Both the position numbers and the translations under genes were made by a program. Shown one piece after another: positions 51,464 through 61,742 of a stretch of 64,000 nt of DNA. This DNA comes from Rhizomys pruinosus (lineage: Eukaryota; Chordata; Mammalia; Rodentia; Spalacidae): the NCBI GenBank assembly GCA_009823505.1, contig VZQC01007114.1, positions 1,083,352-1,147,351 of the forward strand, written 5' to 3'. The notes under the pieces were generated by a model. It worked only from the letters and a program-made list of their open reading frames with translations. It did not search any database and had not been told where the DNA came from. The stretch's first letter is position 1. Every line of letters begins with the position of its first letter.

Positions 51464-51655
51464 GAGGCTAGAGAGAGCACCCAGGTTTGATTTCCAGCAG
51501 CCGCATGGTGCCTAACAACCATCTGAAACTCCAGTTCTAGGGGATCTGACACCCTCTTCTGACTTCCATGGACATTGCATGACACAGATGCACTTACATA
51601 CATGCAGACGATGCACTCATACATATATCATAAAAATAATAAATAAAATATTTTG
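51464..51655 (+). mobile_element. B3 SINE, head shortened
   Basis: GGAGGCTAGAGAGAGCACCC joins the head to AGGTTTGATTTCCAGCAGCC with the intervening tRNA-like part missing. The body ACACCCTCTTCTGACTTCC and an A-rich tail follow. Confidence 0.85.
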
Positions 51656-52095
51656 AAATATTAGTGAACAAAAATAGAGTTTGTGTGTTTAGTGAAGAAA
51701 GCATCTTATCAGTAAGAAGTTTTTTAAAAAAAAAACAACTTTAAAACCATGAGCCTAAAAAATATGTCTATGGCTTTGCTCATAGAAACATTCTTTGCAG
51801 GCTTTACTAAAACACATGTATGTGTTAGGGACCATGTGTGCTGCTGAGTGGTCCTAGTGTGTAGACATAGGCAGCTCCACTTCATAGGGCAAGCACGTGG
51901 TTTATCAGGTTGGGAATTTGTTTGGAAGTTTAGAGATGCCGTATTGTCTTACTAAAATTACAATGTAATGTGAAGCCTTGAGACATGCACACCACTAATC
52001 ATTGATGCTCAACTTTCCTTTTATAGAGGAAGTGTTGGCTTTTCTTTGAATAGTAGTCTGATCCAAAAATTTACCATAGGAAAATAGCACTTTTT

Positions 52096-52253
52096 GTTTG
52101 TGTGTTTGTTCTGTGTTAGGAACTTCTTATAGTCCCACCTGAACTTGAACTTGCTATGTAAACCAGGCTGGCATAATTAAAGTCTCACAGTGATTTGTCC
52201 GCCTCTGCCTCCTCAGTGCTGGGCTTAAAGGTGTGAACCATCACACTGGATAA
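52096..52253 (-). mobile_element. Diverged B1 SINE
   Basis: TTGCTATGTAAACCAGGCTG, CAGTGATTTGTCCGCCTCTG and CAGTGCTGGGCTTAAAGGTG in antisense order. Confidence 0.8.
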
Positions 52254-52829
52254 CACTTAAGTCTTCTTACCAGGAAGCTAGGATTCCTTCCATCACTGTT
52301 CTGCCAATGTCAGTCCTCTTAACTAGCTCTATCCATGGTGCTTAGGAAGAACGGAGACTTAGAATTGTCTGTCCTTGATCACATTCTTCTTGGTGTGTTC
52401 TATGATCAGTGTAGATGAGCCTCAGGGTTCATTTTGAAGAGAGGCAGAAGTTCTCACAAAGAAATGGGAGTCCTGATGTGCTCATCTCACACAATGAAAG
52501 AAAAATGTCAGAGAAATCAAAATCCAGCAGGAGGAACTAATTGGCATCATAGATTGATGAAAAGTAGCGCATTGCTCCTGATGTTTGCGCTGACTTTGAC
52601 TTTTAAAAAGTTCTATTTCATAATGAGTGGTAATTGAGCATCCTCCTTTTGATCATTTTCCCAATTTATCACTTTGTAGAGGACCATGAAACTGTGAAAT
52701 TTGAAAATCAAGTGAACAGCGGAGATGAAAGCACTCGAATATTCTGTGGTGCTCTGGACTACCTTTCTTCCTAGGCAATGCTTATATTGGCTTATTTTTT
52801 TTTAAATGAGTCACATCAAAAACAAAAAT
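52254..52829. other. Intron, nothing recognised
   Basis: Unique sequence between two diverged antisense B1 elements. Confidence 0.4.
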
Positions 52830-52935
52830 TTTCTCTGAGATAATTTTACTAGAATAGCCCAGGCTGGCCTCAAACTCAGAACCCTCTTTCTTCAAATTCC
52901 TGAATACTGAGAATACAGGTGCTGAAATCACAAGG
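52830..52935 (-). mobile_element. Ancient B1 fragment
   Basis: GAATAGCCCAGGCTGGCCTC, AAACTCAGAACCCTC and TGAGAATACAGGTGCTGAAA in antisense order. Confidence 0.65.
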
Positions 52936-53094
52936 ATATCCCCGCTCCCCAATTTACAGTCTCAAAACAAATATTTCCATCATAGGCTATTTTACTTTAG
53001 CAGAAAGATCCTAGAAGCTACCCACAAAAGTATTTTCTCAGTTTGGGTGGGTGGCAGTGGAAACAGTCTTCTTGTCTCCTGCTAAAAATTTCTT

Positions 53095-53212
53095 CTTCCC
53101 CTTATAAATGAAGAAACTTTGGCATGAAAATATCACGGAACTTGGCTCATATCACAAAACCAGTGAACCATAGAAACAGAGCTATCAAAAGTGTGACTAT
53201 CTGCATTTATCG
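53095..53212 (+). mobile_element. MIR SINE fragment
   Basis: TATAAATGAAGAAACTTTGG, CTCATATCACAAAACCAGTG and AGAAACAGAGCTATC follow the MIR 3' half. Confidence 0.6.
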
Positions 53213-53387
53213 CACTATTATGTTCCCCCATAAGCCAGCGTTCCAACAAATTTTAGGGATTCTAGGTTTCTAACCACAGCTTTTCACATGGTAGGCAAGA
53301 ACCCTATGACAGGTACACTCTATCCCTAAAGACTTTTATTCTTAGAATAAAAAAGATTAGGGTTTTTTTTTTAATTTAGTAAAATAG

Positions 53388-53570
53388 AGCAAGCTAGATG
53401 GCTCGGCTGGTGAAGCACCAGAACCTGAATTCAATTCCTGGAACCCACATGGAGTGGTTCAGTGAACTGACTCCATCTAATTGTCCTCTGACCTCCACCC
53501 ACGTGCTGTGACAGTGGCCCTCTCACAGAAGGACAAGGGTGCACATATACAAAATAAATAAATATGATTT
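53388..53570 (+). mobile_element. tRNA-derived rodent SINE (B3/B4-like)
   Basis: GCAAGCTAGATGGCTCGGCT, TTCAATTCCTGGAACCCACA, TTGTCCTCTGACCTCCACCC and an A-rich ATAAATAAATA tail. Confidence 0.75.
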
Positions 53571-53818
53571 ATTTGATTAAGAAGAATTGATTAAGAAAAA
53601 TTGATTAAGAAGAAAAATTAAAAAATTCATCTTCATTAATGTTAACTTCTGAACATCAGTTATATATGTGTATATGTATGCATATGAATTAGTTAACTCC
53701 TCTTATCCAGGAAGTAAGAATTTGTTTCGATCTATGATTTCAGACCCTTGTGTGAGGTCTGAATACTAAGAGAGAGAAGGAATATGGGTGCTACAATGGA
53801 TTTCTCTTTTTCCCTTTT

Positions 53819-54061
53819 TTTAATTTTATTTTATTTATTTCGGTATGTGTATCAATGTACTGTCTGCACGCAGGTTTGTGCACCCGTGTCGTGCAATGCC
53901 GCGGAGGTCAGAAGAGGGTCTCGGATTCCCCTGGAACTGGAGTTCTCCTGGAATTGGAGTTTCAGACGGCTCTCGGCCGCCATGTGGGTGCTGGGGATCG
54001 AACCCGGGTCCTCTGTAAGAGCAGTCGGCGCTCTTAACCGCTAGGCCATCTCTCCAGCCCC
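53819..54061 (-). mobile_element. Young B2 SINE with 15 bp target-site duplication
   Basis: A near-consensus antisense B2 ending GGCCATCTCTCCAGCCC. CTCTTTTTCCCTTTT flanks it at 53804-53818 and 54062-54076. Confidence 0.97.
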
Positions 54062-54161
54062 CTCTTTTTCCCTTTTAAATATCTGTGTGCCCCCAGCCCA
54101 GGGGATGGTGCGGCCCATATTCAAAGTGGGTCTTCTTTCCTCAGTTCAGCCTCTCTCCAAG

Positions 54162-54173
54162 ACACACACACAC

Positions 54174-54209
<36 letters not shown>
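54162..54209. repeat. (CA)n microsatellite
   Basis: A CA run with one GCA interruption. Confidence 0.96.
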
Positions 54210-54212
<3 letters not shown>

Positions 54213-54482
54213 TGCTTCCCTGGGTTATCCTAAGTCCAGTCAGGCTGAAGATAAGGATTAAACATCACAAAGAGGAGACTGAATTTGGAAAGTTTAGATA
54301 TGTTACCAAGTAATATTATTAATAAAGAAAACGTCTGAATTAAATCTCAAACCCTAACTCCTGAATTCAGTTTGTTTAGCCACTCAGTTATATTCTGTAT
54401 TGATGTAATATTTTACTCCATGAGGGAAGGACCAGTGATATATTGTAATCATTAAACATAGTTTTCATGATGAGCAATGGTG

Positions 54483-54483
<1 letters not shown>

Positions 54484-54513
<30 letters not shown>
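54484..54513. repeat. (TA)n microsatellite
   Basis: About 15 TA units. Confidence 0.95.
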
Positions 54514-54516
<3 letters not shown>

Positions 54517-55360
54517 AAATATATTCCACTATACCAAAGTATATCAAATGCATAGATTATTGGCATTATAAAGTGTCTACTTTATATAAGAAACTGCACT
54601 CATAGCTTTAAGGAATAACAAAATTTAATTTCCCAACCTAAACCTATTAACCTAACTACCTTACGAATTTGAGCACACAGATCAAAGTATGATTGTTTCT
54701 TCAAAACTCATTTCTTCCTTCTGATTCACAAGTGTAAACAGATCTTTAGCCAAGTTTACTAACAAATGTAGGAAGAATGTTCTAGAGACTCCTTAGGGAA
54801 GTGGGAAGAAAGATGAGATACTCCCTAGTTATAATAAATGGTAACTTTCTTGGAAAGCATCAATATTCAATGGAAGTGCTTTGATGTGTAGTCTTGTTTT
54901 TGTTTAGAAGTACCTTATGGGTGACCTTGGACCTCCCAGGGGAGTAGATGATTGGAGGTCTTGCAGTGTATCTGTGAGATGTTTAATCTTGAGACACAGT
55001 GCACAGACCATCAGCAGGGAGATAATAAATCTGACAGCCAGAATGTTCTTTGTTTTTACAGGTTCTATTAGTTAATGTATTAGCAATTCTCTAAATGCCA
55101 CTTTTGCTTATTAAGTAGTTTGAAGAGCACATGAAAACATACATTTCCTTCCTGAATTCAGCGTTTCTGAGGGTCTTAGTGAATGTGATTATGAAGGAGC
55201 ATTTGGGGGAAAGTCCATTAAACATTTTTGTGCGTGTGCAGCAACTGCATGGAACTGAAGAAACTTTCAGTCTTTCTTAATTATGGCTTCTAATCTTGAT
55301 AGCCAGAAAATCCACTGTTCTTTAAATATTTTAAAAAAATATTTAAAATTAAAAAAAATT
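54514..55360. other. Intron, nothing recognised
   Basis: AT-rich unique sequence before the tandem B1 pair. Confidence 0.45.
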
Positions 55361-55513
55361 TAGCTGAGAATGGTGGTGCATGCCTTTGATCCCAGCACTT
55401 GGGAGGCAGAGGTAGGCAGATCTCTGTGAGTTCAAGGCCAGCCTGGTCTACATAGCGAGTTCCAGGACAGCTGGAGCTACAGGGAGACCCTGCCTCAAAA
55501 AGAAAAAAAAAAA
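55361..55513 (+). mobile_element. B1 SINE, first of a tandem pair
   Basis: TAGCTGAGAATGGTGGTGCA through GAGACCCTGCCTCAAAAAGA with poly-A, complete and directly followed by a second B1. Confidence 0.95.
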
Positions 55514-55673
55514 CAGCTGGGAATGGTTGTGCATGACTTTAATCCCAGCACTTGGGAGGCAGAGGTATGTGGATCTCTGGAAATTCAAGGCCAGCCTGGT
55601 CTACATAGTGAGTTCTAGGACAGCTGGAGCTACAGGGAGGCCATGTCTCAAAAATACTAAAAAAAAAAAAAAA
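55514..55673 (+). mobile_element. B1 SINE, second of a tandem pair
   Basis: CAGCTGGGAATGGTTGTGCA through GAGGCCATGTCTCAAAAATA with poly-A running into the assembly gap. It differs from the first copy at many positions, so this is not a recent local duplication. Confidence 0.95.
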
Positions 55674-56431
55674 NNNNNNNNNNNNNNNNNNNNNNNNNNN
55701 NNNNNNNNNNNNNNNNNNNNNNNNNNNNNNNNNNNNNNNNNNNNNNNNNNNNNNNNNNNNNNNNNNNNNNNNNNNNNNNNNNNNNNNNNNNNNNNNNNNN
55801 NNNNNNNNNNNNNNNNNNNNNNNNNNNNNNNNNNNNNNNNNNNNNNNNNNNNNNNNNNNNNNNNNNNNNNNNNNNNNNNNNNNNNNNNNNNNNNNNNNNN
55901 NNNNNNNNNNNNNNNNNNNNNNNNNNNNNNNNNNNNNNNNNNNNNNNNNNNNNNNNNNNNNNNNNNNNNNNNNNNNNNNNNNNNNNNNNNNNNNNNNNNN
56001 NNNNNNNNNNNNNNNNNNNNNNNNNNNNNNNNNNNNNNNNNNNNNNNNNNNNNNNNNNNNNNNNNNNNNNNNNNNNNNNNNNNNNNNNNNNNNNNNNNNN
56101 NNNNNNNNNNNNNNNNNNNNNNNNNNNNNNNNNNNNNNNNNNNNNNNNNNNNNNNNNNNNNNNNNNNNNNNNNNNNNNNNNNNNNNNNNNNNNNNNNNNN
56201 NNNNNNNNNNNNNNNNNNNNNNNNNNNNNNNNNNNNNNNNNNNNNNNNNNNNNNNNNNNNNNNNNNNNNNNNNNNNNNNNNNNNNNNNNNNNNNNNNNNN
56301 NNNNNNNNNNNNNNNNNNNNNNNNNNNNNNNNNNNNNNNNNNNNNNNNNNNNNNNNNNNNNNNNNNNNNNNNNNNNNNNNNNNNNNNNNNNNNNNNNNNN
56401 NNNNNNNNNNNNNNNNNNNNNNNNNNNNNNN
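55674..56431. other. Assembly gap, 758 N
   Basis: A run of N flanked by a B1 poly-A tail on the left and an interrupted antisense B2 on the right. Any open frame spanning it is meaningless. Confidence 1.
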
Positions 56432-56551
56432 TTCTCCTGGGATTGGAGTTTCAGACGGTTCTCGGCCGCCATGTGGGTGCTGGGGATCAAACCCGGGTCC
56501 TCTGCAAGAGCGGTCGGTGCTCTTAACCGCTAGGCCATCTCTCCAGCCCCC
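56432..56551 (-). mobile_element. B2 SINE, head portion after the gap
   Basis: TTCTCCTGGGATTGGAGTTT to GGCCATCTCTCCAGCCCCC. The 3' half of the element is hidden in the N run. Confidence 0.95.
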
Positions 56552-56559
56552 CAATATTC

Positions 56560-56815
56560 ACTTAAAAAAAATTTTTTTTTAAATTTGTTTTATTTCTGTA
56601 TGTGTTTGAATGTACTGCCTGCATGCAAGTTTGTGCACCCGTGTCGTGCAATGCCGCGGAGGTCAGAAGAGGGCGTCGGATTCCCCTGGAACTGGAGTTC
56701 TCCTGGAATTGAAGTTTTGGATGGTTCTCGGCCGCCATGTGGGTGCTAGGGATCGAACCCGGGTCCTCTGTAAGAGCAGTCGGCGCTCTTAACCGCTAGG
56801 CCATCTCTCCAGCCC
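56560..56815 (-). mobile_element. Young B2 SINE
   Basis: A complete antisense B2 from a T-rich tail to CCATCTCTCCAGCCC, in the same orientation as and only a few bases from the truncated B2 at 56432. Confidence 0.95.
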
Positions 56816-56879
56816 TGTCTTCAGTTTTTGTTATTATCAGCGGAATGCAATTTTCAAATGAATGCCTAAAAATACACAG

Positions 56880-57062
56880 ACTACTGGCTGTGCTTGCAGA
56901 AGACCTGGGTTCAGTCCTCACCCCTCACATGACATAACTGAAGTTCCAGGGATCCAATGCCCTCTTCTGGCCTCTGCAGGCATTGCACACAAGTAGTACA
57001 CTTACATGCATGCAGGCAAAACACTCATATGCATAAAACAAAAATAAATAAATAATAAAATT
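56880..57062 (+). mobile_element. B3 SINE, 5' truncated
   Basis: GCTTGCAGAAGACCTGGGTT, AATGCCCTCTTCTGGCCTCT, CATGCAGGCAAAACACTCAT and an ATAAATAAATAATAAAA tail. Confidence 0.88.
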
Positions 57063-57399
57063 TGGAAAACAAATTCACTAATGCATCTCTGAAGTAACAA
57101 CACAGAAGCCTAACTACCATGCCAGCCCAATCAACAAAGAAATACAAGCCAGGTCAGACCTTTGTAGAATTTCCATCCTGTTTAAATGTAAAAGCATCTG
57201 TTTTTCAACTTTTGGGGGAAAAAATAACATCAAACAACACTCACCACTGTTTATGGTGCTGACAATAAACATAAATGTTTGCAGGATTCTATAGGTGAAA
57301 TGTAAGGAAATGAATGTATAAAATGATGTGCTTTCACCCCAGTTTAACGAGCCCCATCATTGGCTACAATGTCAGATTCCTACAGTGGGTTTTGTTTCT

Positions 57400-57605
57400 T
57401 AGGTGTTTTTATCCTTCACTTTTCTTGTTGTTGTGACCAAATACCTAACAAGAAGCAAATGGGTAAAAAAGGTTTTCTTTGGCCCAAAGATGAAGGGCAT
57501 AGAGTCTGTCATGGTGGGAAGGCATGGTATGGTTGGTGGCTAGTTACTTTGCCTCCCAAGAGGCTGATGAGTGCTGGGGCTCAGCTTTCTGTCACCTTTT
57601 TATTA
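57400..57605 (+). mobile_element. URR1-like repeat, truncated
   Basis: TTGTTGTGACCAAATACCTA, AAAAGGTTTTCTTTGGCCCA and GTCTGTCATGGTGGGAAGGC resemble the 5' part of the URR1-like family; a B3 tail follows. Confidence 0.5.
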
Positions 57606-57745
57606 GGTCTGAGAACCCACATGACAGCTAACCATCACCGTGACTTCAGTTCCAGGGGATCCAACGCCCTCTTCTGGCCTCTGTGAGCAATGCACACAGG
57701 TGCTGCACTTGCAGGCAAGACACACATATACATGAAAGAAAATTA
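57606..57745 (+). mobile_element. B3 SINE, 5' truncated
   Basis: GGTCTGAGAACCCACATGAC, CAACGCCCTCTTCTGGCCTC and TGCAGGCAAGACACACATAT, then A-rich. Confidence 0.8.
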
Positions 57746-57846
57746 ATTTCTTAATTTAGCATAAGAAGTTGAAATTTAGACTCTTCTCAAGATCAGATAG
57801 TGATCAAACACAAAGTTGTGCCTGTACTTTGGCATTTCTCTCTGTC

Positions 57847-57852
57847 ATAGAT

Positions 57853-57894
<42 letters not shown>

Positions 57895-57972
57895 AATAGA
57901 TGAGAGAAGATAGATAGAGATAGATGATAGATGACAGAAGATAGATAGATAGATAGATAGATATAGATAGAT

Positions 57973-58020
<48 letters not shown>
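57847..58020. repeat. Interrupted (GATA)n microsatellite cluster
   Basis: Three GATA arrays are separated by GATGATAG, AGAGAAGATAG and GATGACAGAAG interruptions. Confidence 0.95.
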
Positions 58021-58021
<1 letters not shown>

Positions 58022-58170
58022 AATGTTTGAAAATGTTAATGCATTCAGTATAATCATTTTTAGAAAATTTCAGTAATCTCATTCATGCTTTCCTAAAACT
58101 AACTTTGGGCTTTGGACTAGGCTTTCAGACAATGAAGACCAAGCCAGCTCAGACCATGGAATGTAGGATG

Positions 58171-58200
58171 TTTTGTTTGTTTGTTTGTTTGTTTGTTTTT
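58171..58200. repeat. (TTTG)n microsatellite
   Basis: About seven TTTG units. Confidence 0.93.
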
Positions 58201-59520
58201 GGTCTGGTTCTAGGTAAAATCATGTGAAATTTGGTCTTCCATTAGCATGCCTGTGGTTGATTGGAAACTAAGACCATTGATCTTAAAAAGGTGCCATAGG
58301 TTTTACAAAGGCATTATCAGCTTTTCCTGCTGTGGGAAGATGATCCTACCCTACCAAGCTCTCTCTATGTGAGTGACTGTGGAAAGAACACAACGCAAAC
58401 TGCTTTGCTTCTGTCCCTTCGACCCCTGCTCCTTTTTCCCAGGTACCAGACACTGGTACATACTAGGCCATTCTCCTTCAGAGAAAGTTAAGGACGATTT
58501 AGAAATCTTTTGATTTTAAAATCAGCCATAATCTCCTTATAGCAGTATCCTTTAGATTAAATGTAAAGGTGCTAACTATTGTTGACAAGAATTGGGGACT
58601 GGCCCCAATCTATCTGGAGAAAATCTCTTCATATTGTCTACTAATATCTTAAAATGTTGACTTTCACCCAGTGTGACCTTCTTATATTTAGAGTTTGCCA
58701 TTAGGAAAATTAATAATTGAAAACTGAGCTGATGTGACTTATTTGTTGTTAGTGATTAGTTCTGTCTTGCATTTTGCGTAACCAGAAAACAATTGATGAA
58801 AAGACAGTGTTTGCCATCAAGATAGATTATTCCTCTAGTGTATTATTATTCTTTAGACAATAACAGAAATTCTTATATCTTTCTAAACACTTATCTTTTG
58901 AACAGCAATCTTATAAGTTACTCCATATATAACTCCAATTAACTTTATCTGATAAAGTGTTAATGAAGAATAGGTTAGGCAAATTTTTTTTTCAGATAAC
59001 TGGTTATTTAAAGTTATCTGTCTATATAGTGAGTTCACCAAAGTTTCTTTGGAAGATATATCTTGGATGAGGGCTTTCACCTGCAGCCCACTGTTCACAG
59101 GATCTCCTGGGGATGTCAAGGAGTTGGCTCCTAGCTGGAATAGTAAAAACAGAAAACAAACTCTCTAAAGTAGGTTGTGAAATTTTTTGTGTGATTACAG
59201 AGCATGTGTGTACACAGAGGCAAGAAGGCTTACAGCAACAGCCTCTGTCTACGTCTTTATTCTAAAGAGAGGAGCTGGCAAGCATGGCATGATGTTCCAG
59301 GCAGGAATTTTGTGAAAAATTAACCAAGGAAAGTCTGTCAATGTTTAAAGAATGCCTCTGCAGTGTTTATCCGATTGATGTGACTACTGGACATGTGGCA
59401 TCGCTCAGTTTGACAGGGTGGATAAGAAGTCCACACAATACATTCAGAGATAAAGATGTGCCATAGGTCGACTTTATCCTTTTAAACGGGGTTTAAGGAA
59501 TAAACATACAATGTAGCCTT
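58201..59520. other. SINE-free intron segment
   Basis: About 1.3 kb of unique AT-rich sequence; nothing recognised. Confidence 0.45.
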
Positions 59521-59535
59521 TAAGATTGTGCTCAA

Positions 59536-59776
59536 GGGCTGGAGAGATGGCCTAGCGGTTAAGAGCGCCGACCGCTCTTGCAGAGGACCCGGGTTCGATC
59601 CCCAGCACCCACATGGCGGCCGAGAGCCGTCTGAAACTCCAGTTCCAGGAGAACTCCAGTTCCAGGGGAATCCGAGACCCTCTTCTGACCTCCGCGGCAT
59701 TGCACGACACGGGTGCACAAACCTGCATGCAGACAGTACATTGATACACATACCGAAATAAATAAAAAAAAAAAAA
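59536..59776 (+). mobile_element. Young, intact B2 SINE with 15 bp target-site duplication
   Basis: The best-preserved B2 in the window. Its head carries an A-box TGGCCTAGCGG (59548-59558) and a B-box GGTTCGATCCC (59592-59602) that fit the Pol III promoter consensus, so it may still be transcribable. The A-rich tail contains AATAAA. TAAGATTGTGCTCAA flanks it perfectly at 59521-59535 and 59777-59791. Confidence 0.98.
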
Positions 59777-59791
59777 TAAGATTGTGCTCAA

Positions 59792-60131
59792 AATTTTGCT
59801 TCAGTATTTCCTGATGATTTTTTAAGGCAGTCCATCACTAGGCAAGGAACATGACCATGTCAAAGCTCACTGAAGAGTAAAGCACCATATCTGGTGTTGC
59901 TCTGTAGTTGACCTGATGGTGCTGTGTAGTACCAGGGTCATTAAACTGGCACTGGTGGGAATTCAGTCCATCTTTCAGATCTCCTCTACTACTGTTCAAC
60001 TTAACTAAAAAGAAGCACCCAGAGACCTTGTGAAGATAGTTATAAAAACATGAACTATCTAGTATGGTTTCTTCTGGCTAACCATTTAGGAAAAAAATAT
60101 TCGTGCTATGCTTATTTTATTGTTTAAATGT
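59792..60131. other. Intron, nothing recognised
   Basis: Unique sequence between a B2 and an antisense B1. Confidence 0.4.
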
Positions 60132-60145
60132 TAGAGGTCAATTTT

Positions 60146-60291
60146 TTTGGTCTTTTTGAGACAGGGTCTCCCCATAGCCCCAGCTGTCCTGGAACTTGCT
60201 CTGTAGACCAGGCTGGCCTTGAACTCACAAAGATCTGCCTGCCTCTTCCTCTCGAGTGCCAGGATTAAAGGCGTGCACCACCACGCCTGGC
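60146..60291 (-). mobile_element. B1 SINE with target-site duplication
   Basis: An antisense B1 from TCTTTTTGAGACAGGGTCTC to CACCACCACGCCTGGC. TAGAGGTCA plus a T-run flanks it (from 60132 and from 60292), with one mismatch in the extended repeat. Confidence 0.95.
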
Positions 60292-60367
60292 TAGAGGTCA
60301 GTTTTTAATATCTGATAGCTGGTTGGACCACCTTTTATAATCTGAAATGTAGCAGTTGAACTAATTT

Positions 60368-60615
60368 AATTTTTTTAATTAATTTTATTTATTTCTGTAT
60401 GTGTACGAATGTATTGTCTGCATGCAAGTCTGTGCACCCGTGTCGTGCAATGCCACGGAGGTCAGAAGTGGGCGTCGGATTCCCCTGGAGCTGGAGTTCT
60501 CCTGGAGTTGGAGTTTCAGACGGTTCTCAGCCGCCATGTGGGTGCTGGGGATCGAACCCGGGTCCTCTGCAAGAGCGGTCGGCGCTCTTAACCGCTAGGC
60601 CATCTCTCCAGCCCC
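60368..60615 (-). mobile_element. Young B2 SINE with 15 bp target-site duplication
   Basis: A complete antisense B2. CAGTTGAACTAATTT flanks it at 60353-60367 and 60616-60630. It forms an inverted pair with the B2 at 59536. Confidence 0.97.
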
Positions 60616-60861
60616 CAGTTGAACTAATTTGAAGTCATTTATCTGTTACCTGATAAAGAGGTAAACATATGAGAAGGACATATATTCATATATTATGTCC
60701 TCTTTCAGGGGAGAACAGTGTGACATCTTCATCTACAGTAGATACAGGCAATTGTATTTCTCAAGAAGGATGTGTAATGTGGCTTCAGTTAGAAGCCAGG
60801 GCTCTGAAGCCCAGGAACTTTTGGGGAGGCTTCAGTTTTATCTTTTGTGACTGCAACCATT

Positions 60862-60990
60862 TCACTCAGCCCGTATTCCTTAGTTTATCTACCTATTAAA
60901 TAGGAATCATAAGTAGTCCTACCATAAATGTTAATCAAACTTATGCATATAAGACCCTTGAAACAACACCTGCTACAATGTATTCAATTA
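60862..60990 (-). mobile_element. MIR SINE
   Basis: TTAGTTTATCTACCTATTAA, TAGGAATCATAAGTAGTCCT and CTTATGCATATAAGACCCTT follow an antisense MIR. Confidence 0.65.
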
Positions 60991-61029
60991 TCCTTATCAT
61001 AGTCTAATGGGATATAAAGGCAATATTTT

Positions 61030-61180
61030 TTTTGGGGGGGTCTTTTCGAGACAGGGTCTCCCTGTAGCCCCAGCTGTCCTGGAACTCACTCTGTAGACCA
61101 GGCTGGTCTTGAACTCACAAAGATCCACCTGCCTCTGCCTCCCAAGTGCTAGGATTAAAGGCATGCGCCACCATGCCCGG
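61030..61180 (-). mobile_element. B1 SINE with 10 bp target-site duplication
   Basis: An antisense B1 (CGAGACAGGGTCTCCCTGTA to CGCCACCATGCCCGG). GCAATATTTT flanks it at 61020-61029 and 61188-61197. Confidence 0.93.
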
Positions 61181-61475
61181 AATAAATGCAATATTTTAAC
61201 CAACATGTGTGAATTTACTTTCTGTGTATAGGACCAAAAATCAAGTAAGACAATGTAATCTCATGAAGTCAGGAGCCAAGAATGAAGAGCTATTTGAATA
61301 ATCATCCTATGTGGTTGAGTCACATATAAACTTTGTCCTTTTTTTCAAAGGTTGAGGTAATACTTCCTCAACACATTATCTAAATTAAAATTTAAAAATT
61401 AAGGTTGATATATTTCTCTTGCAGAGCTTATAGTAAAATGCCATGTTCAGAATAAATTAAAGAATATATATTTTC

Positions 61476-61725
61476 GGGGCTGGAGAGATGGCCTAGCAGT
61501 TAAGAGAGCCAACTGCTCTTGCAGAGGACCCAGGTTCAATCCCCAGCACCCACATGGCGGCTGAGAACCGTCTGAAACTCCAATTCCAGGAGAACTCCAG
61601 TTCCAGGGGAATCTGACACCCTCTTCTAACCTCCGCGGCATTGCACTACACAGGTGCACAAACCTGCATGCAGACAGTACATTGATACACATACGAAAAT
61701 AAATAAATAAATAAATAAATAAAAT
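61476..61725 (+). mobile_element. B2 SINE with imperfect target-site duplication
   Basis: A complete B2 ending in AAAT units. The flanks 61459-61475 and 61726-61742 (AAAGAATATATATTTTC against AAAGAGTATGTATTTTC) differ at two bases, so it is older than its neighbours. Confidence 0.95.
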
Positions 61726-61742
61726 AAAGAGTATGTATTTTC

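Noticed and set aside
53855..54037. Recurrent 60-90 residue frames (starting MYCLHAGLCT, or containing RIPLELEFSWNW) at many sites
   Set aside because: These are translations of B2 SINEs in different frames, not a protein family.
55527..56582. Very long open frames spanning 55527-56582 on both strands
   Set aside because: They exist only because the N run contains no stop codons; the real parts are B1 and B2 sequence.
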